Shown here in pieces: positions 26,463 to 35,571 of a stretch of 64,000 nucleotides of DNA. Made by a program: the position numbers and the translations under genes. Numbering within the stretch: the first letter of the stretch is position 1; each line of letters opens with the position of its first letter. Location of the stretch: positions 2,356,001-2,420,000 of the forward strand of contig NZ_CP084296.1 in assembly GCF_020271745.1 (NCBI RefSeq), given 5' to 3'. Below the pieces are notes generated by a model. The model was given only the letters and a program-made list of their open reading frames with translations, ran no database searches and was not told the DNA's origin. The DNA is from Providencia alcalifaciens. GTDB lineage: Bacteria; Pseudomonadota; Gammaproteobacteria; Enterobacterales; Enterobacteriaceae.

Positions 26463-26809
26463 AAATTTTTAGCTCTTAATTATTAGTTTAGTTAAGTAAC
26501 AATCAAAACGTAGTCGAAAAATCGTTTTTTAGATAGAAAGTTACCGAGTAAGTTCAAATTATATTAATAATGTATTTATTGTAGATAAGGACTAATTTAT
26601 TACATTGGTTATAAATGATTTTTAAATCATTTATAAACTTTTCCTTGGGGTGCTCATTTAATGATTAACTCATTAAGAAATGAGACTTTCCTTCATATTT
26701 TTCATTTATTGCATAAGCAATGGAATTGATATTATTCTTTGTTAATCTATTAGCTAGGAATACTGATGGCATTTACTTGATAGGGGATGCTTAATGCGAG
26801 GCATAAACG
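26463..26809. promoter_or_regulatory. Divergent eptC/kch promoter region
   Basis: 347 bp of AT-rich sequence between divergently transcribed eptC and kch. It must hold both promoters. No operator-like palindrome of note was found. GAGG precedes the kch ATG. Confidence 0.5.
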
Positions 26810-27988
26810 ATGCTAGATAACGCCTTTGTGGCTTTTTTGAAATCCGCTTTAGCCGTGAGAATTTTGCTCTCCATTCTGATTATTGTTGATGGCGGACTCA
26901 TTTTGAAGCCCGTCTTAAGCGCTTACACGGATTATATCGATTGGCGTCAAAGTGGATTTACCGAGTGGTTAAAATCTTTAGGGTTTATGAAACTGTTGGA
27001 TATTCCCCGGTTCTTGCTGGGTATTTCGCTCATCTTTCTTTCGCTATTTATGATTAATGGCGCGCGCATCGCCTGGGTTTTCGCACTCTTATTATTGGCA
27101 ATCATTGCCTTTGTTGACTTCAAAGTGGCAACGGAACATGTGCGACAAGGTTATTTCTCTTTTGGCTTGTTGGTCGCGTTAATACTCTTTTGGAAACTGT
27201 ACCCTCGGCACAGTATCAGTAGCGCGGGGTTTGTGGCGCTCACTTGTATTATTTCATTATTGCTTTATTCCATTTTTGGAACGCTGTATATCGGTAACGA
27301 ATTCTTACCGGTTGTGAAAGATGGCACCACGGCATTTTATTTTGCGCTGGTGTGTATGACGACCGTAGGATTTGGCGATATTGTTCCTGTCACCATGGAT
27401 GCTCGAGTCTTTACGGTGACGGTGATTATTTTAGGGATCACCATTTTCACTACCTCTGTGGTGTATGTGGTGGGCGTATTAGCCAAAGGCACCAAAGAGA
27501 TTGTTCGCAAGAGGTTTTCATATATGAAAAGTCATTATGTGGTGATTGGTAGTACACCGATGGCGGTCAACGTCTACCAAGCACTGAAAAAACGGGAGTT
27601 GCCTGTCGCCGTGATTTGCCAAGAAAGTCACCGCGGTCACTATCCCGAAAAAGATAATATCGTGACAGGCGACCCAACGGACTCTGCGTTATTGGCAGAA
27701 GCCAATGTGAAACAGGCAAAATGTGTGCTGATCATGACCGATAGCGATTCATTAAGCACCTTTGCCTTACTCGGTGTAAAAGCACAATCGGGCAGTAAAA
27801 GCGAAGCAAAAACCGTGGTGTTGGTTAACCAAGAGTCAAACATGGATAAAATTCGTTTGTTGAACCCAGATATGCTGTTTTCACTCTCTTCCCTTGGCTC
27901 GGAGGTTTTGATGCAAGTGCTTTGCGGTGAAACAATTTCTAATGACAGCATTAGTGATATGCTGCTGAACAAAATTACAAAAAGCTAG
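26810..27988 (+). CDS. kch: Voltage-gated-type potassium channel
   Basis: 392 residues. Six transmembrane helices include the pore with selectivity filter TTVGFGD (residues 184-190). A cytoplasmic RCK/TrkA-N Rossmann domain begins at about residue 240 (HYVVIGSTPMAVNVYQAL), with NIVTGDPTDSALLAEANV and LFSLSSLGSEVLMQVLCGE. The order and motifs match E. coli Kch (417 residues). It is an inner-membrane K+ channel of uncertain physiological role. It is followed after 33 bp by ccmA on the same strand with no terminator seen. Confidence 0.92.
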   Translation: MLDNAFVAFLKSALAVRILLSILIIVDGGLILKPVLSAYTDYIDWRQSGFTEWLKSLGFMKLLDIPRFLLGISLIFLSLFMINGARIAWVFALLLLAIIAFVDFKVATEHVRQGYFSFGLLVALILFWKLYPRHSISSAGFVALTCIISLLLYSIFGTLYIGNEFLPVVKDGTTAFYFALVCMTTVGFGDIVPVTMDARVFTVTVIILGITIFTTSVVYVVGVLAKGTKEIVRKRFSYMKSHYVVIGSTPMAVNVYQALKKRELPVAVICQESHRGHYPEKDNIVTGDPTDSALLAEANVKQAKCVLIMTDSDSLSTFALLGVKAQSGSKSEAKTVVLVNQESNMDKIRLLNPDMLFSLSSLGSEVLMQVLCGETISNDSISDMLLNKITKS

Positions 27989-28021
27989 CAACCTCACGGA
28001 TGTTAAAAGGAACTCAGCCCC

Positions 28022-28639
28022 ATGTTAAGTGCGGATAAAATTACCTGCCATCGACAAAATAGAACGCTATTTCGGCAGCTCGATTTTTCGGTTTTGCCGA
28101 ACCAAATTTTGCAGGTCGAAGGACCTAACGGGGCAGGGAAAACCACACTGTTACGCATGATGGCGGGGTTATTAAAGCCGGATGAAGGTGAAATTTTATG
28201 GCAGCAGCAATCCATTGAAAAACTTAAAGAAGAGTTTACTCGGCACTTGCTGTATCTGGGGCATAAACCAGCTGTAAAATCACTGCTAACCCCCTATGAA
28301 AATCTGAAATTTTATTACCAAATGCACCACCAAGAACCTGAAGGTGACAGAATCTGGTCTGCGCTTGAAGAGGTCTCCTTGATGGGGTATGAAGATATTC
28401 CTGTCGGACAGCTTTCAGCGGGGCAGCAGCGCCGCGTCAACCTTGCTCGCTTATGGCTAAGCGATGCGCCACTGTGGATTTTGGATGAACCATTCACAGC
28501 CATTGATGTGGCGGGTGTAAATCGTTTAACTGAACGTTTTCATCAACATGCAGAACAAGGTGGCATGATTTTATTTACATCGCACCAAGCGATGACAGGG
28601 CACTTTGGGACATTAAAACTGACAGGCGGGTACGAGTGA
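28022..28639 (+). CDS. ccmA: Cytochrome c maturation ABC ATPase
   Basis: 205 residues, the usual CcmA length. Walker A GPNGAGKT (34-41), signature LSAGQ (131-135) and Walker B LWILDEP (151-157) are intact. In System I cytochrome c maturation, CcmA and CcmB drive release of holo-CcmE from CcmC. The gene overlaps ccmB (TGATG). Unusually, ccmC to ccmH do not follow here. Confidence 0.93.
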   Translation: MLSADKITCHRQNRTLFRQLDFSVLPNQILQVEGPNGAGKTTLLRMMAGLLKPDEGEILWQQQSIEKLKEEFTRHLLYLGHKPAVKSLLTPYENLKFYYQMHHQEPEGDRIWSALEEVSLMGYEDIPVGQLSAGQQRRVNLARLWLSDAPLWILDEPFTAIDVAGVNRLTERFHQHAEQGGMILFTSHQAMTGHFGTLKLTGGYE

Positions 28640-29304
28640 TGTTTTGGCTATTAATAAAAAGAGAGCTCAAAATTGCCTTTCGCAGCTTCTCCGAATTGGT
28701 TAACCCACTGTGGTTTTTCTTAATCGTCATCACGCTTTTCCCATTGAGTATTGGGCCTGAGCCTCAACTATTGGCACGGATCTCTGTGGGGATTTTCTGG
28801 GTAGCCGCCATTTTATCGTCGCTATTATCGTTAGAGCGCTTATTTAAAGATGACTATCTGGATGGCTCGTTAGAGCAATTGTTGCTGGCACCACACCCTC
28901 TGTTTGTCACTGTTTTAGCTAAAGTGATTTCTCATTGGCTCGTGACAGGGTTGCCGCTGGTGCTGCTTTCCCCTGTTGCGGCGGTCATGTTATCCATTAA
29001 TGGCGAGACATTATTGGTGCTGGCAGGCACGTTACTGCTAGGAACGCCAGTATTGAGCTTTATTGGTGCGATTGGGGCGGCGCTCACCGTATCATTAAAA
29101 AAAGGGGGCGTGCTGGTCAGTCTACTGGTACTACCGCTGTATATTCCGGTGTTAATTTATGCGACGGGTACTATGGAAGCGCACAGTTTTAATATGCCAC
29201 TTGGCGGATATTTTGCGATCCTCGGCGCACTATTTGCGGCAAGCATAACCTTTTCTCCATTGGCGATTGCCGCTGCATTGAAGATCAACGTGAGTAACAG
29301 CTAG
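28639..29304 (+). CDS. ccmB: Cytochrome c maturation membrane protein
   Basis: 221 residues from the ATG at 28639, overlapping the ccmA stop. Six transmembrane helices and the CcmB segments LIKRELKIAFRSFSELVNPL, SLERLFKDDYLDGSLEQLLL and LLGTPVLSFIGAIGAALTVS. It is the transmembrane partner of CcmA. The rest of the ccm operon is absent downstream. Confidence 0.93.
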   Translation: MFWLLIKRELKIAFRSFSELVNPLWFFLIVITLFPLSIGPEPQLLARISVGIFWVAAILSSLLSLERLFKDDYLDGSLEQLLLAPHPLFVTVLAKVISHWLVTGLPLVLLSPVAAVMLSINGETLLVLAGTLLLGTPVLSFIGAIGAALTVSLKKGGVLVSLLVLPLYIPVLIYATGTMEAHSFNMPLGGYFAILGALFAASITFSPLAIAAALKINVSNS

Positions 29305-29372
29305 AGGAGATTTTTTCCAACTGAGCTGATACAGTCGGTGATGTGATGCTCAGTGCAAAAGGAAAAAACGTC

Positions 29373-29759
29373 ATGCCCCCGGTTCCCCATATCAGTAGCG
29401 ATAATTTTAGCCGGCTGTTATCTGACCCGATGCAGCCGAGCGGGCAATGGGCGTTAATCTATTTTTGTGCATCATGGTGCCAGCCTTGCAAAACCATGCA
29501 GCCTATCTATTTACAACTCACTGATTACTTTTCTGATGGCAATGTGAATTTTGGTGGCAGTATGAATTTTGGTGGCAACATAAATTTTGGAATAGTAGAT
29601 ATTGCCCAATCTCCGACAATAGCCCCTCAGTATGGAATTAAATCCGTGCCTTCCATTGCACTTTTCCACGATTCTCGTCTCGTGGATTTAATGGCCGGGG
29701 AATATCAACTTTCACCGCTAATTACCCAAATAGAAAATAGGCTGCTATGTTCACATTAA
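29373..29759 (+). CDS. Thioredoxin-like protein with internal repeat insertion
   Basis: 128 residues from the ATG at 29373, which has AAGGA 9 nt upstream. Earlier GTG and ATG codons at 29343 and 29346 lack a ribosome site. The thioredoxin active site is WCQPC in IYFCASWCQPCKTMQPIY, and the cis-Pro region is IKSVPSIALFHD. No signal peptide is seen, so it is probably cytoplasmic. Between the second helix and the next strand it carries a repeated NFGGS/NFGGN segment encoded by 18-bp tandem repeats, not usual in thioredoxins. It overlaps the TauE gene by 13 bp, so the two are probably translated together. Confidence 0.85.
   Translation: MPPVPHISSDNFSRLLSDPMQPSGQWALIYFCASWCQPCKTMQPIYLQLTDYFSDGNVNFGGSMNFGGNINFGIVDIAQSPTIAPQYGIKSVPSIALFHDSRLVDLMAGEYQLSPLITQIENRLLCSH
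29544..29597 (+). repeat. 18-bp tandem repeat inside the thioredoxin-like gene
   Basis: Three units of about 18 bp on the pattern RTGAATTTTGGTGGCARY. The first two are nearly identical and the third is decayed after ATAAATTTTGG. The repeat keeps the reading frame and encodes VNFGGS, MNFGGN and INFGIV. Confidence 0.85.
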
Positions 29760-30565
29760 TATTAGAAGGCTTGGTGATTGGCTGCCTATTAGGATTAACG
29801 GGCGCAGGTGGCGGTATTTTAGCGGTTCCTGCATTGATGACATCCCAAGGCTGGAGCGTCGCACTCGCCGCGCCAGTGGGATTATTGGCCATTACATTAG
29901 CGGCATTGGTTGGCGTTATTCAAGGGCTTATTCAGCAGAATATTCGTTATAAAGCGGCTATTTGGATTGCGTTAATTAGCATTCCTACCGCCAAATATGG
30001 TGTTTATTTAGCACACATTATTTCACCACAATGGCTGATTTTAGTATTTAGCCTTGTGATGCTAGTGGTTGCGTATCGTATTGTTTTTAATGGAGTAATT
30101 GAAGGTAATGATGCGCCGTGCAAAATAAATCAGCAAACAGGAAAATTTATTTGGAATGTCAAAACGGCATCTATATTAGGAGGAATTGGATTAATTGCCG
30201 GATTACTCACAGGTTTATTAGGCGTAGGTGGCGGGTTTATTATTGTTCCTGCGATGAAAAAGTTCACCAATTTACAGCTTAAAAGTATTATTGCTACCTC
30301 GCTGATGGTGATATTCCTTATTGGTAGTATTAGTATTTCAATCAATATATTGAATGGCTTTGAATATCCACTAGAGGTGAGTGCAACCTTTATTTTAGCC
30401 TGCGTTTTTGGATTGGTTGTTGGGCGGTTTTTGATTGGCTATATCCCTGTTAATATTGTTCAATCTATATTTTCATTGTTAGTTGTTTTTGTTTCATTTT
30501 ATTTATTATATTCAATATTTGTTTTTATTAATAACAATGGTGTTCCTAGTTTATTAATACAATAA
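29747..30565 (+). CDS. TauE/SafE-family membrane exporter
   Basis: 272 residues in two repeated halves of about four helices. Each half has the family glycine motif: GLTGAGGGILAVPAL near residue 18 and GLLGVGGGFIIVPAM near residue 160. The family exports sulfite, sulfoacetate and other small organic anions. Its overlap with a thioredoxin-like gene suggests sulfur or redox chemistry, but the substrate is unknown. Confidence 0.88.
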   Translation: MFTLILEGLVIGCLLGLTGAGGGILAVPALMTSQGWSVALAAPVGLLAITLAALVGVIQGLIQQNIRYKAAIWIALISIPTAKYGVYLAHIISPQWLILVFSLVMLVVAYRIVFNGVIEGNDAPCKINQQTGKFIWNVKTASILGGIGLIAGLLTGLLGVGGGFIIVPAMKKFTNLQLKSIIATSLMVIFLIGSISISINILNGFEYPLEVSATFILACVFGLVVGRFLIGYIPVNIVQSIFSLLVVFVSFYLLYSIFVFINNNGVPSLLIQ

Positions 30566-30822
30566 ATTTATTTCTGTTTATTAATTATTAGTGAGTTTTT
30601 AGTTATTTCATTTTTAAAGAAATTTTTATATTTGGATTGAATCAAGTTAAGAATATTAGGCATAAGGTGCTATTGGTTTTATGTATAAGAAAGAAAACTG
30701 ATTTATCTTCAATGATAAATAGGTATAATGGATTAATCGCAATTCTTATTCAGCAGCGACATCAACAGAATACGCTATACCCTACCAAATACAATAATCA
30801 TTACAGGTTGACTAGCATAAAT

Positions 30823-31827
30823 ATGACTAAACAAGATAGTTCAACAACCATCATTGATATCGCCAAGCGCGCGAATGTGACGGATATTACGGTATCCCGA
30901 GCTTTTAATCACCCAGAATTGGTAAAAAAAGAGACGCGGGAAAAAATACTCGCTATCGCGCAAGAGCTAAATTATGTTCCCAATGTATTTGCACGGAATT
31001 TAAAGAATCAAAATAGCCGCATTATTGGGGTCGTCACGGACAGTACCTTTAACCCATTCTATGTGGTATTAATCCAGACGGTTTCCCGTTTAGCGAAAGA
31101 GAAAGGGTATCAGGTGATGATCTTTGATACCGATAGTGATGAAAAAGCCGAACAAACGGCCATTGAAACCTTAGTCAGCTATAAGGCTAGCGGTATTTTA
31201 CTTTCGCCTGTTCGTGACGATAAAGACTATCAACCGAGTTATTTGTCACTGATTGATCAGCATAAAGTCCCACTGGTTTTTGTTGACCGTTCTATTTATG
31301 GTCAAGATTATCCAGGGTTGTTTTTGAAGAACTTTGAAATTGGGGCATTAACCGGTAAATATCTCAATCAGCAACGCAGTGAAAATACCTTAATTGTTTC
31401 AGGACCTGAACATTCTGAAATTAGTATTTCACGCTTAGCGGGTATTTATGACCAATTTACCAATCATAAAAATATTCATGTCCTATACAGCAGTTATATC
31501 TTTAATAAGAAAGATGAAGAATATTTAAGAGAAAAAATAAAAGAACTTTATACACCGAATATGTATATCGTGGGATTAAATGGAATTATTACTGCGGGGA
31601 TGTACAAAATTATTTCTGAACTTGGATTATCTTGCCGCTATTTCTCGGTGGACTTACCTCCTTATGCTGATACTTATCATTTATCGATTTCAGGCGTTCA
31701 CCATGACTCTGTTTATTTAGGTAAACGAACAGCAGAATTACTGTTTGCAGAGATAGAAGGTGGTTCCACTAAAGAAACGGGCTCCAAGCAAATTTTCGTC
31801 AATGGAAAACTAGTGACTTATGATTAA
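30823..31827 (+). CDS. LacI-family transcriptional regulator
   Basis: 334 residues from the ATG at 30823 (MTKQDSSTTIIDIAKRANVT). The longer reading from a TTG at 30637 adds 62 residues with no family match. The helix-turn-helix is IIDIAKRANVTDITVSRAF, with hinge region LNYVPNVFARNL. A periplasmic-binding-protein-like effector domain follows (SRIIGVVTDSTFNPFYVVL). It is convergent with a sugar/polyol ABC operon, whose promoter holds two central-CG palindromes of the kind LacI-family proteins bind, so it is probably the operon's repressor. The ligand is unknown. Confidence 0.9.
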   Translation: MTKQDSSTTIIDIAKRANVTDITVSRAFNHPELVKKETREKILAIAQELNYVPNVFARNLKNQNSRIIGVVTDSTFNPFYVVLIQTVSRLAKEKGYQVMIFDTDSDEKAEQTAIETLVSYKASGILLSPVRDDKDYQPSYLSLIDQHKVPLVFVDRSIYGQDYPGLFLKNFEIGALTGKYLNQQRSENTLIVSGPEHSEISISRLAGIYDQFTNHKNIHVLYSSYIFNKKDEEYLREKIKELYTPNMYIVGLNGIITAGMYKIISELGLSCRYFSVDLPPYADTYHLSISGVHHDSVYLGKRTAELLFAEIEGGSTKETGSKQIFVNGKLVTYD

Positions 31828-31829
31828 AA

Positions 31830-31860
31830 AAATAAGGATTTCATGATGAAATCCTTATTT
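31830..31860. terminator. Bidirectional terminator between the LacI gene and the ABC permease gene
   Basis: Near-perfect inverted repeat AAATAAGGATTTCAT/ATGAAATCCTTATTT, flanked by A-run and T-run, between two convergent stop codons. It would stop both transcripts. Confidence 0.9.
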
Positions 31861-31885
31861 GTTATTTTTCATAAAAGTGGGAAAA

Positions 31886-32857
31886 TTAACGCTTCATTGA
31901 GCTAATTAAGGTTGCACCCCAGATAATTAAGCCTTTTACAATATATTGAACGTACGGTGAAATACCCAACAAGTTCAAGCCATTATTCAGGACGCCTAAA
32001 ATCATTGCGCCGATCAACGTACCGATGATCATCCCGCGACCACCTGCGATAGATGCACCACCCAAAACCACCGCCGCAATGGCATCAAGCTCAAAACCTA
32101 CACCGGCGTTAGGCTGACCGCTCATAACGCGAGAGGTAAAAATCAGCCCGGCAAATGCGGCAGTGAAACCACTGATAACGTACACCAACATTTTGTAGCG
32201 CTCAACGCGGATACCACTTAAACGCGCTGCTTCTTCGTTACCGCCAATGGCATAAATATAGCGACCGAATGGAATATGGTTAAGCACCACATAAAAAATC
32301 AGATACAGACCCAGCATTAATAGAATAGGTACCTGAATCCCCATCAATTCTTCACGTCCCCAAAAAGCAAACTCTTGAGGTAAGCCAGAAATAGGATAGC
32401 CACCGGTATAAATTAACGCTAAACCTTTCGCGATAATCATTGCGCCTAAAGTTACGATAATTGGTGGCATTTTACCGTAAGCAGTTAAAATTCCATTAAT
32501 AAATCCAAATGCGATACCCGATAACAGACCCAGTGCAATGGCAACGGAAGGATCCATACCATAATATTTCATTAATCCAGCCATCAATGTACCGGATAGC
32601 GCCATAACCGCCCCAACGGAAAGATCGATACCTCCAGTTAAGATGGCGAATGTCATCCCGATAGCAATGATAGCGTTAATAGAAACTTGGCGGGCAATAG
32701 TGGATAAGTTATTTACTGTTAAAAAATGCTCATTAAAAATGGACATACAAGCAAATAAAATAATTAACCCAACGAGAGGTAAAAATGCCGGTATCTTAGT
32801 TAATTTGGCAAAATTAAATTTATTCTTCGCCAGTGGAATTGTACTTTGGTTAGACAT
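31886..32857 (-). CDS. Sugar ABC transporter permease (RbsC family)
   Basis: 323 residues from the ATG at 32857, which has AGGA at 8 nt spacing. An earlier frame start lies inside the ATPase gene. The RbsC-like hallmarks are MTFAILTGGIDLSVGAVMAL, FGRYIYAIGGNEEAARLSGI and VVLGGASIAGGRG. It forms the inner-membrane channel of a ribose-type (CUT2) importer with the ATPase and binding protein upstream. Confidence 0.93.
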   Translation of the reverse strand: MSNQSTIPLAKNKFNFAKLTKIPAFLPLVGLIILFACMSIFNEHFLTVNNLSTIARQVSINAIIAIGMTFAILTGGIDLSVGAVMALSGTLMAGLMKYYGMDPSVAIALGLLSGIAFGFINGILTAYGKMPPIIVTLGAMIIAKGLALIYTGGYPISGLPQEFAFWGREELMGIQVPILLMLGLYLIFYVVLNHIPFGRYIYAIGGNEEAARLSGIRVERYKMLVYVISGFTAAFAGLIFTSRVMSGQPNAGVGFELDAIAAVVLGGASIAGGRGMIIGTLIGAMILGVLNNGLNLLGISPYVQYIVKGLIIWGATLISSMKR

Positions 32858-32867
32858 AGTCATGATC

Positions 32868-34352
32868 CTATATAATATTGCCGGCCGCATGTAACATAAT
32901 TTGGGTTGAGTTAATCTCGTCCCCACTTAATTCAGCAGCAACTTCACCATCTCGAAATACCAAAACACGATCGCTCACGCCAATAACTTCAGGTAGCTCT
33001 GAGGAGATCATAATAATTGAAATCCCTTTTTCGGTGAGTGAACGCATTAATTGATAAATTTCTGATTTTGCTCCGACGTCGATACCCCGTGTAGGCTCAT
33101 CGAAAATAAGAATTTTGGCTTGTTTATTCAGCCAACGTGCAATCACCACTTTTTGCTGGTTTCCACCGCTAAGCGTTGAAACCGCTGTATCTGCTTCTGG
33201 TGTTTTAACTTTGACTTGCGTAATTAAATCAAGAGATAACAAATGTTCTTTTTTATTTTGAATTAAGAACAGTTTTTGAGCGTGGTTATTTAGCCAAATA
33301 TTCTCTTTAACTGAGAATGGCAAAACCAAACCTTGGGTTTTACGGCTTTCAGGTAAAAGTCCAATGCCTAACTGGAGCGCTTGCGCCGCAGACTTCACTT
33401 TGACGTCTTTCCCCTCTAGAATCACTTTTTTCTTGTAGGCTTTATCTGCGCCTATCATGGCGAGAATATTTTCAGTGCGGCCAGAGCCGACCAAGCCTGC
33501 AAGACCAAGGATCTCGCCTTTTTTCAATTGAATGCGGTTGGTTGGGCTATAAGTAAACCGTTGAATTTGAGCGTCAAGAATGATCTCTTGCCCATCAAAA
33601 TGACGTTTTGGCGGGTAGATATTTTCGACTTCACGACCCACCATCATTTCAATGATCACATCAAGGTCTGTATCATCCACCTTGCGGGAGCCAATATATT
33701 GGCCATCTCGCAATACGCTAATGGTGTCGCAAATTTCATAAATCTCTTCCAAGTGGTGAGAGATAAAGAACATACCGACGCCTTTCGCTTTCAGGTCTCG
33801 CATTACATCAAATAGGTGATTGGCTTCTTTGGGGGTTAATGTCGCCGTTGGCTCATCTAATACCAATATTTTGGCATCCAGAGAGAGCGCTTTGGCAATT
33901 TCCACAAATTGCTGTTCAGCAATACTTAAATGGCTAATGGGTTCGTCAATATCAATATTAACGCCCAACTCAGATAGGATTATCTGCGCTTTTTCACGCA
34001 TGAGTTTTCTATCTAATAAGCCAAATTTATTTTTAATTTCCCGGTTTAAAAAGATATTTTCAAAAGCATTTAAATAAGGGATTAACGAAAACTCTTGGAA
34101 AATAATACCGACGCCCGCTTTAATGGCATCACGATAATTATGGAAGGTGTGCTCTTCGCCTTCGATAAGTATTTTCCCGCTATCTGGTTTATGAATTCCA
34201 CACAGCACTTTCATTAGCGTTGATTTACCCGCACCATTTTCACCCAGCAGTGCGTGTACCTCTCCTTTTTCTAAAGAGAGATTAATATTATCTAGCGCCT
34301 TAACCCCAGGGAAAGTTTTACTGACATCTTTTAATGCTAACAATTGCATCAT
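32868..34352 (-). CDS. Sugar ABC transporter ATPase (RbsA family, tandem domains)
   Basis: 494 residues from the ATG at about 34352, preceded by GGAAG; the next codon is also ATG. It has two ATPase domains. The first has Walker A LLGENGAGKST, signature LSIAEQQ and Walker B LVLDEPTATLT. The second has GLVGSGRTE, LSGGNQQK and LIFDEPTRGIDVG. The degenerate second Walker A is normal for RbsA-type proteins of the CUT2 subfamily. It energises uptake of a pentose or polyol. Confidence 0.94.
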   Translation of the reverse strand: MMQLLALKDVSKTFPGVKALDNINLSLEKGEVHALLGENGAGKSTLMKVLCGIHKPDSGKILIEGEEHTFHNYRDAIKAGVGIIFQEFSLIPYLNAFENIFLNREIKNKFGLLDRKLMREKAQIILSELGVNIDIDEPISHLSIAEQQFVEIAKALSLDAKILVLDEPTATLTPKEANHLFDVMRDLKAKGVGMFFISHHLEEIYEICDTISVLRDGQYIGSRKVDDTDLDVIIEMMVGREVENIYPPKRHFDGQEIILDAQIQRFTYSPTNRIQLKKGEILGLAGLVGSGRTENILAMIGADKAYKKKVILEGKDVKVKSAAQALQLGIGLLPESRKTQGLVLPFSVKENIWLNNHAQKLFLIQNKKEHLLSLDLITQVKVKTPEADTAVSTLSGGNQQKVVIARWLNKQAKILIFDEPTRGIDVGAKSEIYQLMRSLTEKGISIIMISSELPEVIGVSDRVLVFRDGEVAAELSGDEINSTQIMLHAAGNII

Positions 34353-34510
34353 GTTGCTTCCCTTATTTTCTTTACCGCTTAAAAATGGGTAACAAAGCGA
34401 GTTGGAAAGATAAATGTTTTCCAATAAACATAGTGTCATTCATTTTTATTAAGAGTATTGCGCCAGGAAATAATTCGCAGGCGCAATACCGAGTTCGACT
34501 TATTTACTTA

Positions 34511-35425
34511 TTACCAATGGAAATCTTTAGCATTGGTTTTGTCGATTAACTTAACATCCAGAGGAACTTCTTTAGGCACGTTAGCTCCCCAGTGTTTTGC
34601 TAAGCCCATGGCTAAACCAATACGTACTTGGTCACGTGGGAATTGTGCTGAGGTAGCGATAAACGGTGAGTTACCTTTGGCAATTTCAGCGACGGCTTCA
34701 GGGGAACCATCAACACTCACCAATTTAACATCACGACCCGTAGATTCGATTGCTGCTAAGGCACCTAAAGAACCTACATCGTTCACACTGAAGATACCAT
34801 TCAAGCCAGGGTTAGCTTGCAGCATGTTTTCAGTGACGTTCATCGCAGTATCACGTTCTTGTTTGCCGTTTAATTTGGTCACAATCTTGATATTTGGATA
34901 CTCTTTCATGGCGTCTTCAAAACCACGAACACGCTCAAGAATTGGCACGACAGGGATACCATCAAGGATAGCGACTTCGCCTTTGCCACCTAATGATTCA
35001 CCTAAACGTTTACCCGCCATTAGACCCGCTTCGTAGTTTTTAGAACCAACAAATGAGTCGATTGGCCCGTTAGCTTGCGCATCGATTGCAATTACCACGA
35101 CACCCGCTTTTTTCGCAGCTAATACAGCCGTTTCTGCACCCACGCTATCTGCTGGGTTAATCAGCAGGATATCGATTTTCTTCTGTAACATATCTTCGAT
35201 GTCACTAGTCTGCTTTGAGACATCGTGAGCCGCATCAGCGATGTAAAGCTGAGCGCCCATTTCACCCGTCGCGCTTTCTAAAGCCTCTTTCATGGTCACG
35301 AAATATTCGTTATTCAGTTCTTGAAACGACATTCCGACGGAAACAGGTTTCGCTGTCGCGTTAAAAGCCATGCCCAGTGTTAAAACGCTTGCTGCAACAG
35401 CTAATTTTTTAAATTTACTCAACAT
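34511..35425 (-). CDS. Periplasmic sugar-binding protein (RbsB-like)
   Basis: 304 residues. The signal peptide ends AFNATA, followed by KPVSVGMSFQELNNEYFVTM and the RbsB-type segments IDILLINPADSVGAETAV and GIFSVNDVGSLGALAAIE. It belongs to the peripla_BP_4 family that delivers ribose, xylose, polyols or autoinducer-2 to CUT2 transporters. It follows the dehydrogenase gene, with a hairpin in the gap that may raise its expression relative to its neighbours. Confidence 0.92.
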   Translation of the reverse strand: MLSKFKKLAVAASVLTLGMAFNATAKPVSVGMSFQELNNEYFVTMKEALESATGEMGAQLYIADAAHDVSKQTSDIEDMLQKKIDILLINPADSVGAETAVLAAKKAGVVVIAIDAQANGPIDSFVGSKNYEAGLMAGKRLGESLGGKGEVAILDGIPVVPILERVRGFEDAMKEYPNIKIVTKLNGKQERDTAMNVTENMLQANPGLNGIFSVNDVGSLGALAAIESTGRDVKLVSVDGSPEAVAEIAKGNSPFIATSAQFPRDQVRIGLAMGLAKHWGANVPKEVPLDVKLIDKTNAKDFHW

Positions 35426-35534
35426 AAGATGTTCTCCTAAAGAGCCTTTAGTGTTATAGGGTACTGTTAATTTTATGATTATTAATGACTTACTTTAACT
35501 ATGCTGATATTACATTTTCACTTCATGCACGACA

Positions 35535-35559
35535 CAATGATTGAATTACACAATCATTG
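35535..35559 (-). promoter_or_regulatory. Intercistronic hairpin between dehydrogenase and binding-protein genes
   Basis: Perfect 8-bp stem CAATGATT/AATCATTG, flanked by a GCACGACA direct repeat on both sides. It is in the 146-bp gap inside the operon. Such structures often allow differential mRNA decay in binding-protein operons. The role is inferred. Confidence 0.45.
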
Positions 35560-35571
35560 CACGACAACAAC

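Noticed and set aside
30637..30822. N-terminal extension of the LacI-family regulator
   Set aside because: LacI-family proteins start a few residues before the helix-turn-helix; the added 62 residues have no family match.
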